Notes: generated by a model from the letters alone, not told the origin. A stretch of DNA of 52,638 nt from Psychromonas aquimarina ATCC BAA-1526 (GCF_000428725.1 NZ_AUAM01000031.1:1-52638); one strand, 5' to 3'. Numbered from the stretch's first letter, positions 8,686 to 17,781 are shown. Numbers and translations: made by a program.

Positions 8686-8726
8686 AGTATAGTTAAAACG
8701 AAAGCGCATTTGTCACCTCAATGTCA
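8686..8726 (-). promoter_or_regulatory. Upstream control region of the vxrABC-like operon
   Basis: On the minus strand, 8726-8708 reads TGACATTGAGGTGACAAAT: two TGACA half-sites 11 bp apart. A TATACT -10 follows at 8691-8686, with GTGACA as a poor -35 at a 19-bp spacing. A second candidate -10, TATAAT, sits at 8749-8744. Direct repeats one helical turn apart suit an OmpR-family regulator, plausibly the operon's own response regulator. Confidence 0.45.
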
Positions 8727-8759
8727 TCAAGTCGATTTTATTAATTATAACTCTGCATT

Positions 8760-10163
8760 TTATACTCGGGTTATACCTGTTTGGGACTTAACTAAACTGA
8801 CACCGCCATAGGCAAATGATATTGCGATCAGTGGGTTTAACCAGTTGAGAATGGCCCAGGGGGCGTAGTCAAGAACATTAACGCCGAGTGTTGCGGCAAA
8901 AAATGCGCCTCCGGTAGTCCAGGGGATCAGCGCTGTGGTTAATGTTGCCCCTTCTTCTAAGGATCGCGACAGTACAGAGCGGTCGATTCCCCGCTGGTCA
9001 TAGGCTTCGCCGTATAACTGGCCGTTAAGAATAATCGACATATAAGCTTCACCGAGGGTCATATTGCCGATAAAACAGCTGCTGATGGTCATGGTAATCA
9101 GACTGGCCTGGCGTTTTACACTGCGCAGCAGGTTATAGATTAAAACCTGTAAAAAGCCGAATTTATCCAGGATCCCGCCCAATGCCAGTGCCAGCAGTGC
9201 CAGTGATAATGTCCACATCATGGCGCTGATACCGCCGCGGGTGAGTAGGTTATCTAAGGCTGCTATGCCGCTATCGGCGCTTCCTCCACTGAATAAAGCA
9301 TTAAGTACCTGGGTCAGCTGCGCGTCCTGCACCGTGAGCGCTAAAAGAACTGCGGCTGCCGCTGCTGCAGACATAGCGGGCAGCGCGCTGACTTTTAGAT
9401 AGATCAATAAAAGCATAGTCAGCAGCGGCAGCAGGTTAATAATGTGTATCTGATAAGTCTGCTGCAGGCCGTTAAGGAGCAGATTGATATTATCGGCCGG
9501 CACGGTGTTTTCCGCATACTGCATACCGATCACAGTAAAAGCCAGCAGGGTAATAAGGTAAGCGGGTCCGGTGGTTCTGTGCATTGACTTGATGTGTTGT
9601 GTCAGTTCTGTACCGGCCGCCATAGCCGCCAGATTAGTGGTGTCGGATACTGGTGACATTTTGTCACCGAAGGTAGCACCTGCGATAATCATTCCTGCAA
9701 CAACAGGCGCCGGGATACCCATAGCGGTACCGACTGCAATCAGAACCACACCTGCGGTGCCGACCGTCCCCCAGCTGGTTCCAGTGGCGAGTGACATCAG
9801 ACTGCAGAGAATTAATCCGGCTGGTAAAAAGATACTGGGCGAGATAAATGTCAGCCCGTAATAGATCAGGGTCGCGACGGTGCCGCTTTGAATAAAGGCC
9901 GCGATTAATACACCGATCATCAAAAAGATATAGATGGATGTTAAAGCGCGCTCTATACCTGAATTCATGGCTTTAATAACGGGACTGAAGTCACCGCGGT
10001 ATAAACACCAGGCGCTGCCCGCGGCGGTCAACAGACAGAGCAGCAGTAAGCTGTGCAGGTTTACTGCATAAACAAATAGTCCAAGGCCTATTATTGCGCA
10101 GACTGCCGAAAAGGTAATTAATGCATGTATAAAGCTTGGTGCTTTTATTGCTGAGCTGTCCAT
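8760..10163 (-). CDS. nhaC: NhaC-family Na+/H+ antiporter
   Basis: A 467-residue polytopic inner-membrane protein with about eleven to twelve hydrophobic segments. The family signature is clear: ATGTSWGTVGTAGVV, then GATFGDKMSPVSDTTNLAA and the later ALIPWTTGGAFFAATLGV. NhaC proteins exchange cytosolic Na+ for external H+, fitting a marine organism that builds a sodium gradient with NQR. An AGAGAG Shine-Dalgarno precedes the ATG. It points the same way as the vxr-like operon, 81 bp upstream of it, and is probably its own unit. Some NhaC-like proteins exchange amino-acid-related substrates, so ion specificity is inferred. Confidence 0.85.
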   Translation of the reverse strand: MDSSAIKAPSFIHALITFSAVCAIIGLGLFVYAVNLHSLLLLCLLTAAGSAWCLYRGDFSPVIKAMNSGIERALTSIYIFLMIGVLIAAFIQSGTVATLIYYGLTFISPSIFLPAGLILCSLMSLATGTSWGTVGTAGVVLIAVGTAMGIPAPVVAGMIIAGATFGDKMSPVSDTTNLAAMAAGTELTQHIKSMHRTTGPAYLITLLAFTVIGMQYAENTVPADNINLLLNGLQQTYQIHIINLLPLLTMLLLIYLKVSALPAMSAAAAAAVLLALTVQDAQLTQVLNALFSGGSADSGIAALDNLLTRGGISAMMWTLSLALLALALGGILDKFGFLQVLIYNLLRSVKRQASLITMTISSCFIGNMTLGEAYMSIILNGQLYGEAYDQRGIDRSVLSRSLEEGATLTTALIPWTTGGAFFAATLGVNVLDYAPWAILNWLNPLIAISFAYGGVSLVKSQTGITRV

Positions 10164-10621
10164 TTCAGTCTCTCTGTTTCTATAATAATTCAGGCGGTTA
10201 CGGGTGCTGATTAGATTATTACGTTATCGCAGAAAAGCGTGACAGCCAAAGTTTTTTTCTTTGTTTTGTGTGTTATTGACGGTGCTTGAAGCCGTTGTTG
10301 TTTTTCAGCACTGTTTGAGGCGTTGAGCTGAATACTCTCTGTACTGATGACAACTTTTGCTGTTTTGTTGTTTCTTATTGGCTTATTATTGGTTTTTAAT
10401 TGATGTTTGTGCCGTCTGTTAAGCTTCATATTAATAGACTGATATTATGGTTATTATTTACGAAATTAAAACAATCATTTTAGTTAATTGTATGTAATTA
10501 TACGCACCCCTTGCTTTAAAGTTGATGTTTAAAGCATAAGTTTTACGTATTATGGTCATTCCGCTGATTAAATAAATTATTCGCAGACAGCAATGAATAT
10601 AAAATTATCGGACTGCCGCTG
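10164..10621. other. Intergenic region between nhaC and the chemoreceptor gene
   Basis: These 458 bp separate two divergent genes and must hold both promoters. The one clear structure is a perfect 9-bp inverted repeat, TGCTTTAAA (10512-10520) and TTTAAAGCA (10528-10536), about 85 bp before the chemoreceptor start. A 72-codon minus-strand reading frame (10211-10429) is not convincing. No RNA gene was recognised. Confidence 0.6.
10512..10536. repeat. Perfect 9-bp inverted repeat upstream of the chemoreceptor gene
   Basis: TGCTTTAAA and TTTAAAGCA flank a 7-bp spacer (GTTGATG). It could be an operator or a leader hairpin. The embedded TAAAGTT resembles a sigma28 -35 element, but no matching -10 follows at the right distance. 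Confidence 0.45.
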
Positions 10622-12550
10622 ATGATGGATCATTACATGAACATATTAAATAGCTTTAAAGGCCGGATTATTACGGTCACTATATTATTACTGACAGTCT
10701 CACTGGCTGTATCAACCTTTCTCTCTTACCGTCAGATATCAACATCTGTATTTAAAAATGTTGACCGCTATTCGATGCTTCAGATAGACAGCACATCGGA
10801 TAAAATAACTACCTGGTTCCATACAATTAAGGACGCATTAGTTTCTACTGCGCCGGATTTTGCAACGGATCGCGGTGATATTCAGATCGGTTTAATGACC
10901 AGACAGATAGCAAATGCAACTAAAGCCACTGATATTGTTGTGGGTTTTGATGACGGCCGGTCATACGGTGCAGCCAGCGGTATGCGTGATGTTTCGATTT
11001 ATGATCCGCGTACTCGAGACTGGTATAAATCAGCTAAACAAAAAGGCAGTACAGTGATCACCGGAATGTATGAAGATGCCGTAACCGGCAGCTTAATGAT
11101 CAGTATTGCTGAACCCTTCTTTTACCGCAGCAAATTTCGTGGTGTGCTGCTTGCCGATATTGAGTTAAAGCTGATTGCTGAAATGGTTAAGCAGTCCTCT
11201 TTCTCCGGTGCGATGAGTGCCCTTTACAATGCTCAGGGAACAACTATCGCATCGACCGGTGAAGTTGATATTCCGGGAAAAACTAGACTGTCAGACTTCC
11301 CGGAGTTAGTTGAGCTGAACCGGGAAATGCTTACAAAAGAGAGCGGCCTTTTCAATTACAGCTTAGGTGGTGTTGATAAAGTAGCTTTCTTTAAAACGCT
11401 TAAACTGGATGAGCAGACTAGCTGGCACTTTCTTGTTGGTATTGATAAATCAGTTGTTTATGCGGAAATTGATGAAAATCTTAGTGAGTCCTTGCTGACC
11501 GCTGCCTTGTTAATTGTACTGGCGATTGCTGTTATTCTTCTGGTGCTGAATCGTTTATACCGCCCAATTCTGGCTCTGAAATCAACGGTGGTAAGTTTGT
11601 CTGAAGGTAATGGTGATCTGACCCGCCGCCTGGAAGTTAATACCAAAGATGATTTGGGAAAAATAGCCGAAGCGGTCAATATATTTATTACTAATCTGCA
11701 GACTATGATGCTCGAAGTTTCTCAATCAACGGAATATATTTCTGAAGGGATTGAAGAGCTTAAAGCACAGACAGAGATGAATAATACGGTTTTATCAGCG
11801 CATGCGTCAGAGACGGATCAGGCTGTAACAGCTGTCAATCAGATGAGTTCAGCCGCTGAAAGTGTTGCCCAGAGTGCATCGCAGTCGGCGGTGTTTACCC
11901 AAGATACAAGCGAAGAGGCCGAGCAGTCAAAAATAGTGGTTAACGGCGCGGTTAAAAGTGTGGCTTCTTTAGTTGGTGAAGTTGATTCGATGGCGTTAAG
12001 TATTCAAACCATGAGTGAAGATACGCAGAAAATCGGCTCTGTTCTAGGTGTGATTGGTGAAATTGCTGATCAGACAAATTTACTGGCTCTGAACGCTGCC
12101 ATTGAAGCTGCCCGTGCCGGTGAGCAGGGCAGAGGCTTTGCTGTTGTTGCGGATGAGGTCAGGGCATTGGCCGGCAGAACACAGCAGAGCACCTCAGAGA
12201 TTAATGCCATGCTGACTAAGCTGAATAAGGGCACGGAGTCCGTTGTTACGGCAATGGATGATACTAAACGCAGCTGTCAGCAGACGGCTGATACCACTTC
12301 AAATGTTAATAACAGCCTGGATTCAATGACGGTATCTGTGGTTAAGATCAATGATCTTGGTGTACAGATTGCAACGGCAGCAGAGCAGCAGAGCTCGGCA
12401 ACGGATGAGATTAACCGCAATATGAGCGCAATTCAGGGCATGGTCACGCAGCTTACTGAAAACGGTGTACAGACCATGGACAGTACACGCAGTCTTGCCA
12501 GTGGTAATGAACAGCTGCTTTCTATTGTTGGTCAGTTTAAACTGCAGTAA
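10622..12550 (+). CDS. Methyl-accepting chemotaxis protein with dCache-type sensor
   Basis: A 642-residue transmembrane chemoreceptor. TM1 (about 18-37) is followed by a roughly 245-residue periplasmic sensor whose motifs ([37 protein letters not shown]) indicate a double-Cache domain, typically binding amino acids or small organic acids. TM2 lies about 290-310, followed by a HAMP domain, then the cytoplasmic coiled-coil with the CheA/CheW hairpin tip ([35 protein letters not shown]). There is no C-terminal CheR-docking pentapeptide; the protein ends GQFKLQ. Three possible starts exist (10622, 10625, 10637), none with a strong Shine-Dalgarno. The ligand cannot be deduced. Confidence 0.93.
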   Translation: MMDHYMNILNSFKGRIITVTILLLTVSLAVSTFLSYRQISTSVFKNVDRYSMLQIDSTSDKITTWFHTIKDALVSTAPDFATDRGDIQIGLMTRQIANATKATDIVVGFDDGRSYGAASGMRDVSIYDPRTRDWYKSAKQKGSTVITGMYEDAVTGSLMISIAEPFFYRSKFRGVLLADIELKLIAEMVKQSSFSGAMSALYNAQGTTIASTGEVDIPGKTRLSDFPELVELNREMLTKESGLFNYSLGGVDKVAFFKTLKLDEQTSWHFLVGIDKSVVYAEIDENLSESLLTAALLIVLAIAVILLVLNRLYRPILALKSTVVSLSEGNGDLTRRLEVNTKDDLGKIAEAVNIFITNLQTMMLEVSQSTEYISEGIEELKAQTEMNNTVLSAHASETDQAVTAVNQMSSAAESVAQSASQSAVFTQDTSEEAEQSKIVVNGAVKSVASLVGEVDSMALSIQTMSEDTQKIGSVLGVIGEIADQTNLLALNAAIEAARAGEQGRGFAVVADEVRALAGRTQQSTSEINAMLTKLNKGTESVVTAMDDTKRSCQQTADTTSNVNNSLDSMTVSVVKINDLGVQIATAAEQQSSATDEINRNMSAIQGMVTQLTENGVQTMDSTRSLASGNEQLLSIVGQFKLQ

Positions 12551-12765
12551 CAGCACTCTGATACCGGGCCGCTTGAATTATATGCGCCCGGTAACTGTTT
12601 GATACATATACACTGTTCTTTTTAATTACTGTAAATATGATATGCAGGGCATTATTTAACATTTCTGCAGCTTTCGACGGGCATAGATCATCTTTGTGAA
12701 ATATTTGAGTGGTGCGCTGCTGCAGTTTAATTACTATGGCTTTTTCAGTCAAAGTAGGAACAGCT

Positions 12766-13656
12766 ATGTCACTCTCACAAGTACAGCAAAGTCAGCTTTC
12801 TGATACACAGATAATCACCGCCAGCTGCCCCAGCCGCCCCGGCACTGTTGATATAGTGACACGTTATATCTATCAACAGGGCTTCTATATTAATGAAATC
12901 CATTCATTTGATGATACTGATAAACAGCGTTTTTTTATCCGTATTGAATTCAGGCCGGATCAGGATAATCAGTTTGACCGTGACAGCTTTATCGATGGTT
13001 TCAGCAGTAAAGCCGCCGGTTTTGATATGGAATGGACGTTATCTAAAAAATCTTATAAATCAAAAGTGGTGATTATGGTTTCTAAGCATGATCACTGTCT
13101 TAATGATCTGCTTTACCGTTATCGTACCGGAGATCTGGATATTGAGATCCCGGCTATTATTTCTAATCATCCGGATCTGCAGGAATTAGCAGAGTGGCAT
13201 GGTATTCCTTATTATCATTTTCCTATCAGCAAAGAAACTAAGCCGCAGCAGGAAGCTAAGGTATGGCAGGTGGTTGAACAGTGTGAGGCAGACTTAGTGG
13301 TGCTTGCGCGTTATATGCAGGTATTATCCAATGAGATGTGTAAAAAGCTGTCCGGCTGGGCAATCAATATTCATCATTCTTTATTACCAGGTTTTAAGGG
13401 CGCAAAACCTTATTATCAGGCTTATGACAAAGGTGTGAAACTGGTAGGAGCAACGGCGCATTACGTCAGTGATGACCTCGATGAAGGGCCGATTATTACT
13501 CAGGGAGTAGAAACCGTGGATCACAGTTATTATCCGCAGGATTTAGCTGCTAAGGGCAGAGATATTGAGTGTCAGACTCTGTCGCGCGCAGTGCGCTGGC
13601 ATATTGAGCATCGTGTTTTTCTACATGGCGAAAAGTCAGTGGTTTTTGCAAAATAA
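12766..13656 (+). CDS. purU: Formyltetrahydrofolate deformylase PurU
   Basis: Hydrolyses 10-formyl-THF to formate and THF, balancing one-carbon pools and supplying formate for purine synthesis. The 296-residue protein has an N-terminal ACT domain (residues about 14-90: ITASCPSRPGTVDIVTRYI) and a C-terminal formyltransferase-fold domain with INIHHSLLPGFKGAKPY and GATAHYVSDDLDEGPII, which carry the catalytic Asn/His/Asp set. The frame is open from 12709, but the ATG at 12766 has an upstream AGGA and gives the normal PurU length, so it is preferred. It is monocistronic, closed by the bidirectional terminator at 13661. Confidence 0.95.
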   Translation: MSLSQVQQSQLSDTQIITASCPSRPGTVDIVTRYIYQQGFYINEIHSFDDTDKQRFFIRIEFRPDQDNQFDRDSFIDGFSSKAAGFDMEWTLSKKSYKSKVVIMVSKHDHCLNDLLYRYRTGDLDIEIPAIISNHPDLQELAEWHGIPYYHFPISKETKPQQEAKVWQVVEQCEADLVVLARYMQVLSNEMCKKLSGWAINIHHSLLPGFKGAKPYYQAYDKGVKLVGATAHYVSDDLDEGPIITQGVETVDHSYYPQDLAAKGRDIECQTLSRAVRWHIEHRVFLHGEKSVVFAK

Positions 13657-13660
13657 AGTA

Positions 13661-13689
13661 AAAAAACGAGTGTAAAAACTCGTTTTTTA
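13661..13689. terminator. Bidirectional rho-independent terminator
   Basis: A hairpin with stem AAAAACGAGT / ACTCGTTTTT-type arms, followed by T-runs in both directions. It serves purU on the plus strand and may also stop the convergent SDR operon. Confidence 0.85.
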
Positions 13690-13776
13690 TATTTAATCTA
13701 AACTCGAGATAATGGGTTATTAAGCCGTTTCAACAGCATTAATTCAGGTGCCATAAGAGATCAAAATTCAAATACT

Positions 13777-14514
13777 CTACAGCAAATAACCTCCTCCGGC
13801 TTGTACACATTGTCCTGTGATCCAGCCGGCACGGTTGTCGGCAAATAATAGAACCGCATTTGCAATATCTTTAGGTTCACCAAGACGCCCCATTGGGGTT
13901 TGCGAGATAATCATTCCCAGCATTTGTTCATTTGACTTAACATCGGCTGTGATATCTGTGTCTGTAAGACCTGGTGCGACTGCGTTAACTCGGATACCCA
14001 TTGGACCTAGCTCGGCAGCGAGTAGTCGAGTTGCATGGTCCACTGCGGCCTTTGAAGAAGCATAAGCGGCTACCCCCGGCATCAGCCCGCTTGATGTTAC
14101 GGATGAAATATTGATCACAGCGCCTTTATTCTTAGCAAGATGAGTAGTTGCTTCACGAATAAGAGCTAACGGTGCAAACACGTTAGTACGGTAAATGCTT
14201 TCAATTACCTCATCAGTTGTTTCTGAAAGTGGACCCATACTGCCCGTTCCGGCATTATTCACCAGAACATCCAATCGCCCGAATTTACTGATCACTTCTT
14301 CAATAATTCGGCTCGGCTCACCATTTTTACTAACATCTCCGGCAATAGCGTAAGACTGCGTTCCTAATTCTTGTGTTGTTTGCTCAAGAACAGCCTGTCT
14401 GCGGCCGGTAATGACCACAGTTGCTCCTTTTTTGATAAAGGCAGATGCCGTGGCTTTACCAATTCCAGTTCCGCCGCCTGTGATTAATACGACTTTCTTT
14501 TGTAAATTTTCCAT
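13777..14514 (-). CDS. Short-chain dehydrogenase/reductase (SDR)
   Basis: A 245-residue classical SDR with a Rossmann fold. The NAD(P) motif TGGGTGIG spans residues 12-19, R38/R39 after beta-2 suggests NADP preference, NNAG is at 86-89, and the catalytic triad is S138, Y151, K155 (YASSK). The substrate is unknown; the sequence most resembles 3-oxoacyl-ACP reductase-like or glucose dehydrogenase-like SDRs. It lies 81 bp downstream of a flavodoxin-fold oxidoreductase on the same strand, with a divergent LysR regulator beyond. This arrangement is typical of electrophile- or quinone-inducible detoxification operons. Confidence 0.9.
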   Translation of the reverse strand: MENLQKKVVLITGGGTGIGKATASAFIKKGATVVITGRRQAVLEQTTQELGTQSYAIAGDVSKNGEPSRIIEEVISKFGRLDVLVNNAGTGSMGPLSETTDEVIESIYRTNVFAPLALIREATTHLAKNKGAVINISSVTSSGLMPGVAAYASSKAAVDHATRLLAAELGPMGIRVNAVAPGLTDTDITADVKSNEQMLGMIISQTPMGRLGEPKDIANAVLLFADNRAGWITGQCVQAGGGYLL

Positions 14515-14595
14515 TTTCTTTTCCTAGCTGTTAAGTTATCGGGTGATCTCTCTTACAGACATCATGCCCGTTGTATTGAACGTTATTCTGGTAAA

Positions 14596-15150
14596 TTAAT
14601 ATGCCTGTCTGCTGCGCTGTTTAAGTCGAGGACTTGTCACATACGAAATAAGCTCTGAAGTACTGGCTTCGAGTTTGCTTTTGTCTCTGCTCATAGCACT
14701 ATGAAGCACAAACGGCGGCAGATAGTTCATGCCGACCATAAGTGAGGTCTGCTCAAAAGGGGTTAGAAATTCATTCATGGTAAAGCGGTTAAATGCCCCT
14801 GCCTGAAAGCTTTCAGCCGGCCCGCCAGTAGAGACTGCAAGTAACAGTTCTTTACCCTGCAGCTTGTCACCACCGTGACCATAGGCAAAACCAGACAGCA
14901 GCACCTGATCAATCCAAGCCTTAAGGACGGGCGGTGAAGAGTACCAATAGAACGGGAACTGCATCACTATGCGGTCGGCCTGTTCAAGAAGCGCCTGCTC
15001 AACAGAAGGATTAAAACGCATTTCAGCCCCGCCTACGGCAGTTAAGTCACGGGTAACTATCCCTTCAACATCTGACAATGCCTCAAACCACTTTCGATTA
15101 GCGGTTGAAGAAGAAAGATCCGGATGAGCAGTTAGTACAAGAATGTTCAT
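14596..15150 (-). CDS. NAD(P)H:quinone oxidoreductase-like flavoprotein (flavodoxin-2 fold)
   Basis: A 184-residue cytosolic protein of the KefF/MdaB/NQO family. The N-terminal beta strand and phosphate loop are MNILVLTAHPDLSSSTANR (residues 1-19); the FMN/FAD-binding segment FPFYWYSSPPVLKAWIDQVL (about 65-84) is the hallmark of the family. A GFAYG loop and the STGGPAESF loop also contact flavin. Family members reduce quinones by two electrons to avoid superoxide formation. It is the first gene of a two-gene minus-strand unit and diverges from the LysR gene across 115 bp. The substrate is unknown. Confidence 0.88.
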   Translation of the reverse strand: MNILVLTAHPDLSSSTANRKWFEALSDVEGIVTRDLTAVGGAEMRFNPSVEQALLEQADRIVMQFPFYWYSSPPVLKAWIDQVLLSGFAYGHGGDKLQGKELLLAVSTGGPAESFQAGAFNRFTMNEFLTPFEQTSLMVGMNYLPPFVLHSAMSRDKSKLEASTSELISYVTSPRLKQRSRQAY

Positions 15151-15164
15151 AAAGCTGGCCTCAG

Positions 15165-15240
15165 TTGATAATTAATATGTCGTTTTCTTATTGCTTACTT
15201 TAATTAACCTTACTAAAATAAACAATACACCGATTATCAA
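15165..15240. promoter_or_regulatory. Divergent promoter region with paired half-sites
   Basis: Between the oxidoreductase and the LysR gene, TTGATAAT (15165-15172) and its exact reverse complement ATTATCAA (15233-15240) flank a 60-bp A/T-rich stretch. A LysR-type regulator would be expected to bind in this gap. Widely spaced arms suggest separate half-sites rather than one compact site. Confidence 0.4.
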
Positions 15241-15265
15241 TCTAACTAGTGAATGAAATCTAATA

Positions 15266-16174
15266 ATGCGTCTTCCTCTTGCTACACTCGAAGTATTTAA
15301 TGCTATTGTCAGCAAAAAAAGCCTGCGTGGTGCAGCTCAAGACCTTGGCGTTAAACCTTCAACGGTAAGCCATCAGTTAAAAAAGCTTGAAGAGCAGCTT
15401 GGTACAGCGCTGTTTATTCGAACAACCCGCTCGATAAGCCTGACCGAAGCTGGGCGGGCGCTGGCACGCCGTACAGGCCCCGCCTTCGAGCAGTTAGACG
15501 AAGGTTTGTACAGTGCAAAAACCGCAGGGCATGCTGAGCGTGGTTCGCTAAAGCTTGCGATCCCTGAGTTTGCTTACTTTCTGTTAGTCCGAAACAAACT
15601 TGCCAGCTTCCAGAAAAAATACCCTGAGATAGAGGTCGAATTGTCAATAACCGATGCTTTGACGGATATTCTGGATGAAGGACTGCATGCAGGGTTTCGC
15701 ATAGGCGGACTCATTGCTGAAGATATGGTTGCGATCAACCTCAGTGAACCGCTGAAAACAGCTGTTGTCGCCAGTCCGGAATACCTTGAAATGTATGGTG
15801 AGCCATGTGACCCAGGCGATCTATTAAATCACAACTGCTTGCGCTATCGGTTCCCCAGTTCAGGACAATTAGCCCCTTGGATCTTTGATGGTTCAGAGAA
15901 AGCCTATCCAGTCGAAGTCCGCGGCAATCTGATCGCTAATTCATCACCTGCCACGATTGATCTTGCACTTCAGGGACTTGGACTGACCTTTACATTTCGG
16001 GATTACTGCACCGATGCCTTAGCAAGTGGAAAGCTAGTAGAGGTCCTGACAGAACACCTGACTACGTTACCAAGCATGAACATCTATTTCCCAAGGGAGT
16101 ATAAATCGATGCTGCCGCTCCGACTGCTTATCGAACACTTGAAAAATGGCGGTTCTGAGCACAAAGATGTTTAG
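15266..16174 (+). CDS. LysR-family transcriptional regulator
   Basis: A 302-residue regulator. The N-terminal winged helix-turn-helix (residues 1-60) has the LysR pattern LATLEVFNAIVSKKSLRGAAQDLG, followed by STVSHQLKKLEEQLGTALF and SLTEAGRAL. The C-terminal part (about 90-295) is the two-lobed periplasmic-binding-protein-like effector domain. It is transcribed divergently from the flavodoxin-fold oxidoreductase and SDR genes and probably controls them, activating on an unknown inducer and repressing itself. The arrangement, not any sequence feature, supports that link. Confidence 0.93.
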   Translation: MRLPLATLEVFNAIVSKKSLRGAAQDLGVKPSTVSHQLKKLEEQLGTALFIRTTRSISLTEAGRALARRTGPAFEQLDEGLYSAKTAGHAERGSLKLAIPEFAYFLLVRNKLASFQKKYPEIEVELSITDALTDILDEGLHAGFRIGGLIAEDMVAINLSEPLKTAVVASPEYLEMYGEPCDPGDLLNHNCLRYRFPSSGQLAPWIFDGSEKAYPVEVRGNLIANSSPATIDLALQGLGLTFTFRDYCTDALASGKLVEVLTEHLTTLPSMNIYFPREYKSMLPLRLLIEHLKNGGSEHKDV

Positions 16175-16284
16175 AAATGTATTTCTCTTTTAACTTTAGG
16201 TTTCTTTTTGCTCTTCTAAACAGATGACATAAAACAGCTGCAAATCTGTTATATAAGTCAGAACAAGAGCAAAACCGTGAAGTG

Positions 16285-16374
16285 ATGATAGTGAAGAAAG
16301 TACAAAAGTCTATTTTTGGCTATATTTTGATGGTATTAGTAAAGGATTCTGGTGCGCTTCGCTTAGAAAGCTAA
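16285..16374 (+). CDS. Possible 29-codon small membrane peptide
   Basis: An ATG-to-TAA frame encodes a basic N-terminus (MIVKKVQKS), a hydrophobic stretch (IFGYILMVLV) and a short tail. This is the outline of a single-pass small protein or the remnant of a membrane protein start. The ribosome-binding site is weak. No homologue is recognised. In a 282-bp gap such a frame can arise by chance, so confidence is low. Confidence 0.2.
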   Translation: MIVKKVQKSIFGYILMVLVKDSGALRLES

Positions 16375-16402
16375 CACTAAATATCCCAAAGATGAATGAG
16401 GG

Positions 16403-16439
16403 ATACGATGGCGCTGACAGGCTCAGTGCCGGTTCGTAT
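16403..16439. repeat. Stable stem-loop downstream of nth
   Basis: A two-part hairpin: ATACGA (16403-16408) pairs with TCGTAT (16434-16439), and inside it GGCGCTGA (16410-16417) pairs with TCAGTGCC (16423-16430) with one G-T pair, around a CAGGC loop. There is no T-run on either strand. It lies 17 bp beyond the nth stop codon and may protect the 3' end of the rsx-nth transcript or be an extragenic repeat. Confidence 0.5.
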
Positions 16440-16456
16440 GAGTCAGTATAAAGCTC

Positions 16457-17092
16457 CTAATCACTTGTTTTTTCTTTGAACTCACAGAGGTCTTCAATGA
16501 TACAGCTGCCGCAGCGTGGTTTGCGGGCGATGCAGGTATAACGGCCGTGTAGAATAAGCCAGTGATGTACATCGACTTTAAATTCAGCCGGGATCACCTT
16601 TAATAACTTCTCTTCTACCTGGTCTACATTTTTACCCATAGCTAGTTTGGTGCGGTTGGAAACGCGAAAGATATGAGTATCTACGGCGATGGTCGGCCAG
16701 CCGAATGCTGTGTTTAATACTACATTGGCGGTTTTTCGGCCGACACCGGGCAGGGCTTCCAGTGCTTCTCTGTTTTCCGGCACCTGACTGTTATGAAGCT
16801 CAACCAGCATCTGACAGGTTTTAATAACGTTAGCCGCTTTGCTGTTATAAAGGCCGATGGTTTTAATATAATGCTTTAACCCGTCCAGCCCTAATGCAGC
16901 AATCGCTTCCGGGGTATTAGCTGCGGGATAGAGTTTATCGGTGGCTTTATTAACACCCACATCCGTTGCCTGCGCAGATAAAATAACCGCAATTAACAGT
17001 TCAAAGGGCGTGCTGTAGTTCAGCTCAGTCTGCGGATTCGGGTTGTTGTCACGTAAGCGGGTTAATATTTCACGACGTTTTTCTTTGTTCAT
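16457..17092 (-). CDS. nth: Endonuclease III
   Basis: Bifunctional DNA glycosylase/AP lyase that removes oxidised pyrimidines. The 211-residue protein shows the helix-hairpin-helix LPGVGRKTA with catalytic K120 and the catalytic D138 (VDTH), and the [4Fe-4S] ligands C187, C194, C197 and C203. All these positions match the E. coli enzyme. It is the last gene of the rsxABCDGE-nth cluster, the same order as in E. coli, and its start lies against the rsxE stop codon. Confidence 0.97.
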   Translation of the reverse strand: MNKEKRREILTRLRDNNPNPQTELNYSTPFELLIAVILSAQATDVGVNKATDKLYPAANTPEAIAALGLDGLKHYIKTIGLYNSKAANVIKTCQMLVELHNSQVPENREALEALPGVGRKTANVVLNTAFGWPTIAVDTHIFRVSNRTKLAMGKNVDQVEEKLLKVIPAEFKVDVHHWLILHGRYTCIARKPRCGSCIIEDLCEFKEKTSD

Positions 17093-17781
17093 TATTTTTC
17101 CGCCTTCTGGTCAATGCTGTTTTTAAGCGCAATGATCAAACCCATAATAATAAAAGCGCCCGGCGGCAGGGCTGCTAATAAAAAGCTGGTATCGGTATGA
17201 TAGAGAGTGACAGTCAGAAACTGCGCCCAGTCACCTAATAATGTTTCGATGCCGTCAAACAGGGTACCCTGGGCTAAAATTTCGCGGCTTGCACCTAATA
17301 AAACCAGTACAGCGCTGAAACCCAGTCCCATCATCAGTCCGTCAAAAGCAGCATGCTTGACAGTGTTTTTTGATGCAAATGCTTCTGCACGACCGATAAT
17401 AATGCAGTTGGTTACGATCAGCGGAATAAAAATCCCCAGAGAAAGATAAAGCTCGTAGATAAATGCATTCATAAGCAGCTGAATACAGCTTACTAATGAG
17501 GCGATGATCATAACAAAAACGGGAATACGAATCGTTTTAGGCACATGATTACGAATAAGTGAGATCAGTGAGTTTGATGCAGTCAGTACAAACAGCGTCG
17601 CTAACCCTAAGCCTAACGCATTGGTTAATGTATTGCTGACCGCAAGCAGGGGGCATAACCCCAGGAGCTGTACAATACCCGGGTTATTTTTCCATAATCC
17701 CTGGTACATTAACTCTTTGTAAATACCCTGCTCTGCTTCTGCTGTCTGCTGGCTTTCGATTTCTTCTACCTGCTGGTTCAT
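17092..17781 (-). CDS. rsxE: Electron transport complex subunit RsxE/RnfE
   Basis: An integral membrane subunit of the Rnf/Rsx complex, homologous to NqrD, with about six transmembrane helices in 229 residues. Conserved blocks include [26 protein letters not shown] and [18 protein letters not shown]. The frame is open five codons further upstream (17796), but the ATG at 17781 is preferred: it overlaps the rsxG stop as ATGA and has GGAG seven bases upstream. The gene is coupled to rsxG before it and nth after it. Confidence 0.95.
   Translation of the reverse strand: MNQQVEEIESQQTAEAEQGIYKELMYQGLWKNNPGIVQLLGLCPLLAVSNTLTNALGLGLATLFVLTASNSLISLIRNHVPKTIRIPVFVMIIASLVSCIQLLMNAFIYELYLSLGIFIPLIVTNCIIIGRAEAFASKNTVKHAAFDGLMMGLGFSAVLVLLGASREILAQGTLFDGIETLLGDWAQFLTVTLYHTDTSFLLAALPPGAFIIMGLIIALKNSIDQKAEK

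Noticed and set aside
10211..10429. 72-codon minus-strand reading frame upstream of nhaC
   Set aside because: No ribosome-binding site, strongly Lys/Asn-biased composition as expected of A/T-rich DNA, and no recognisable domain.
10516..10541. Sigma28 flagellar-type promoter for the chemoreceptor gene
   Set aside because: A TAAAGTT -35-like element is present, but no GCCGATAA-like element occurs at the required spacing.
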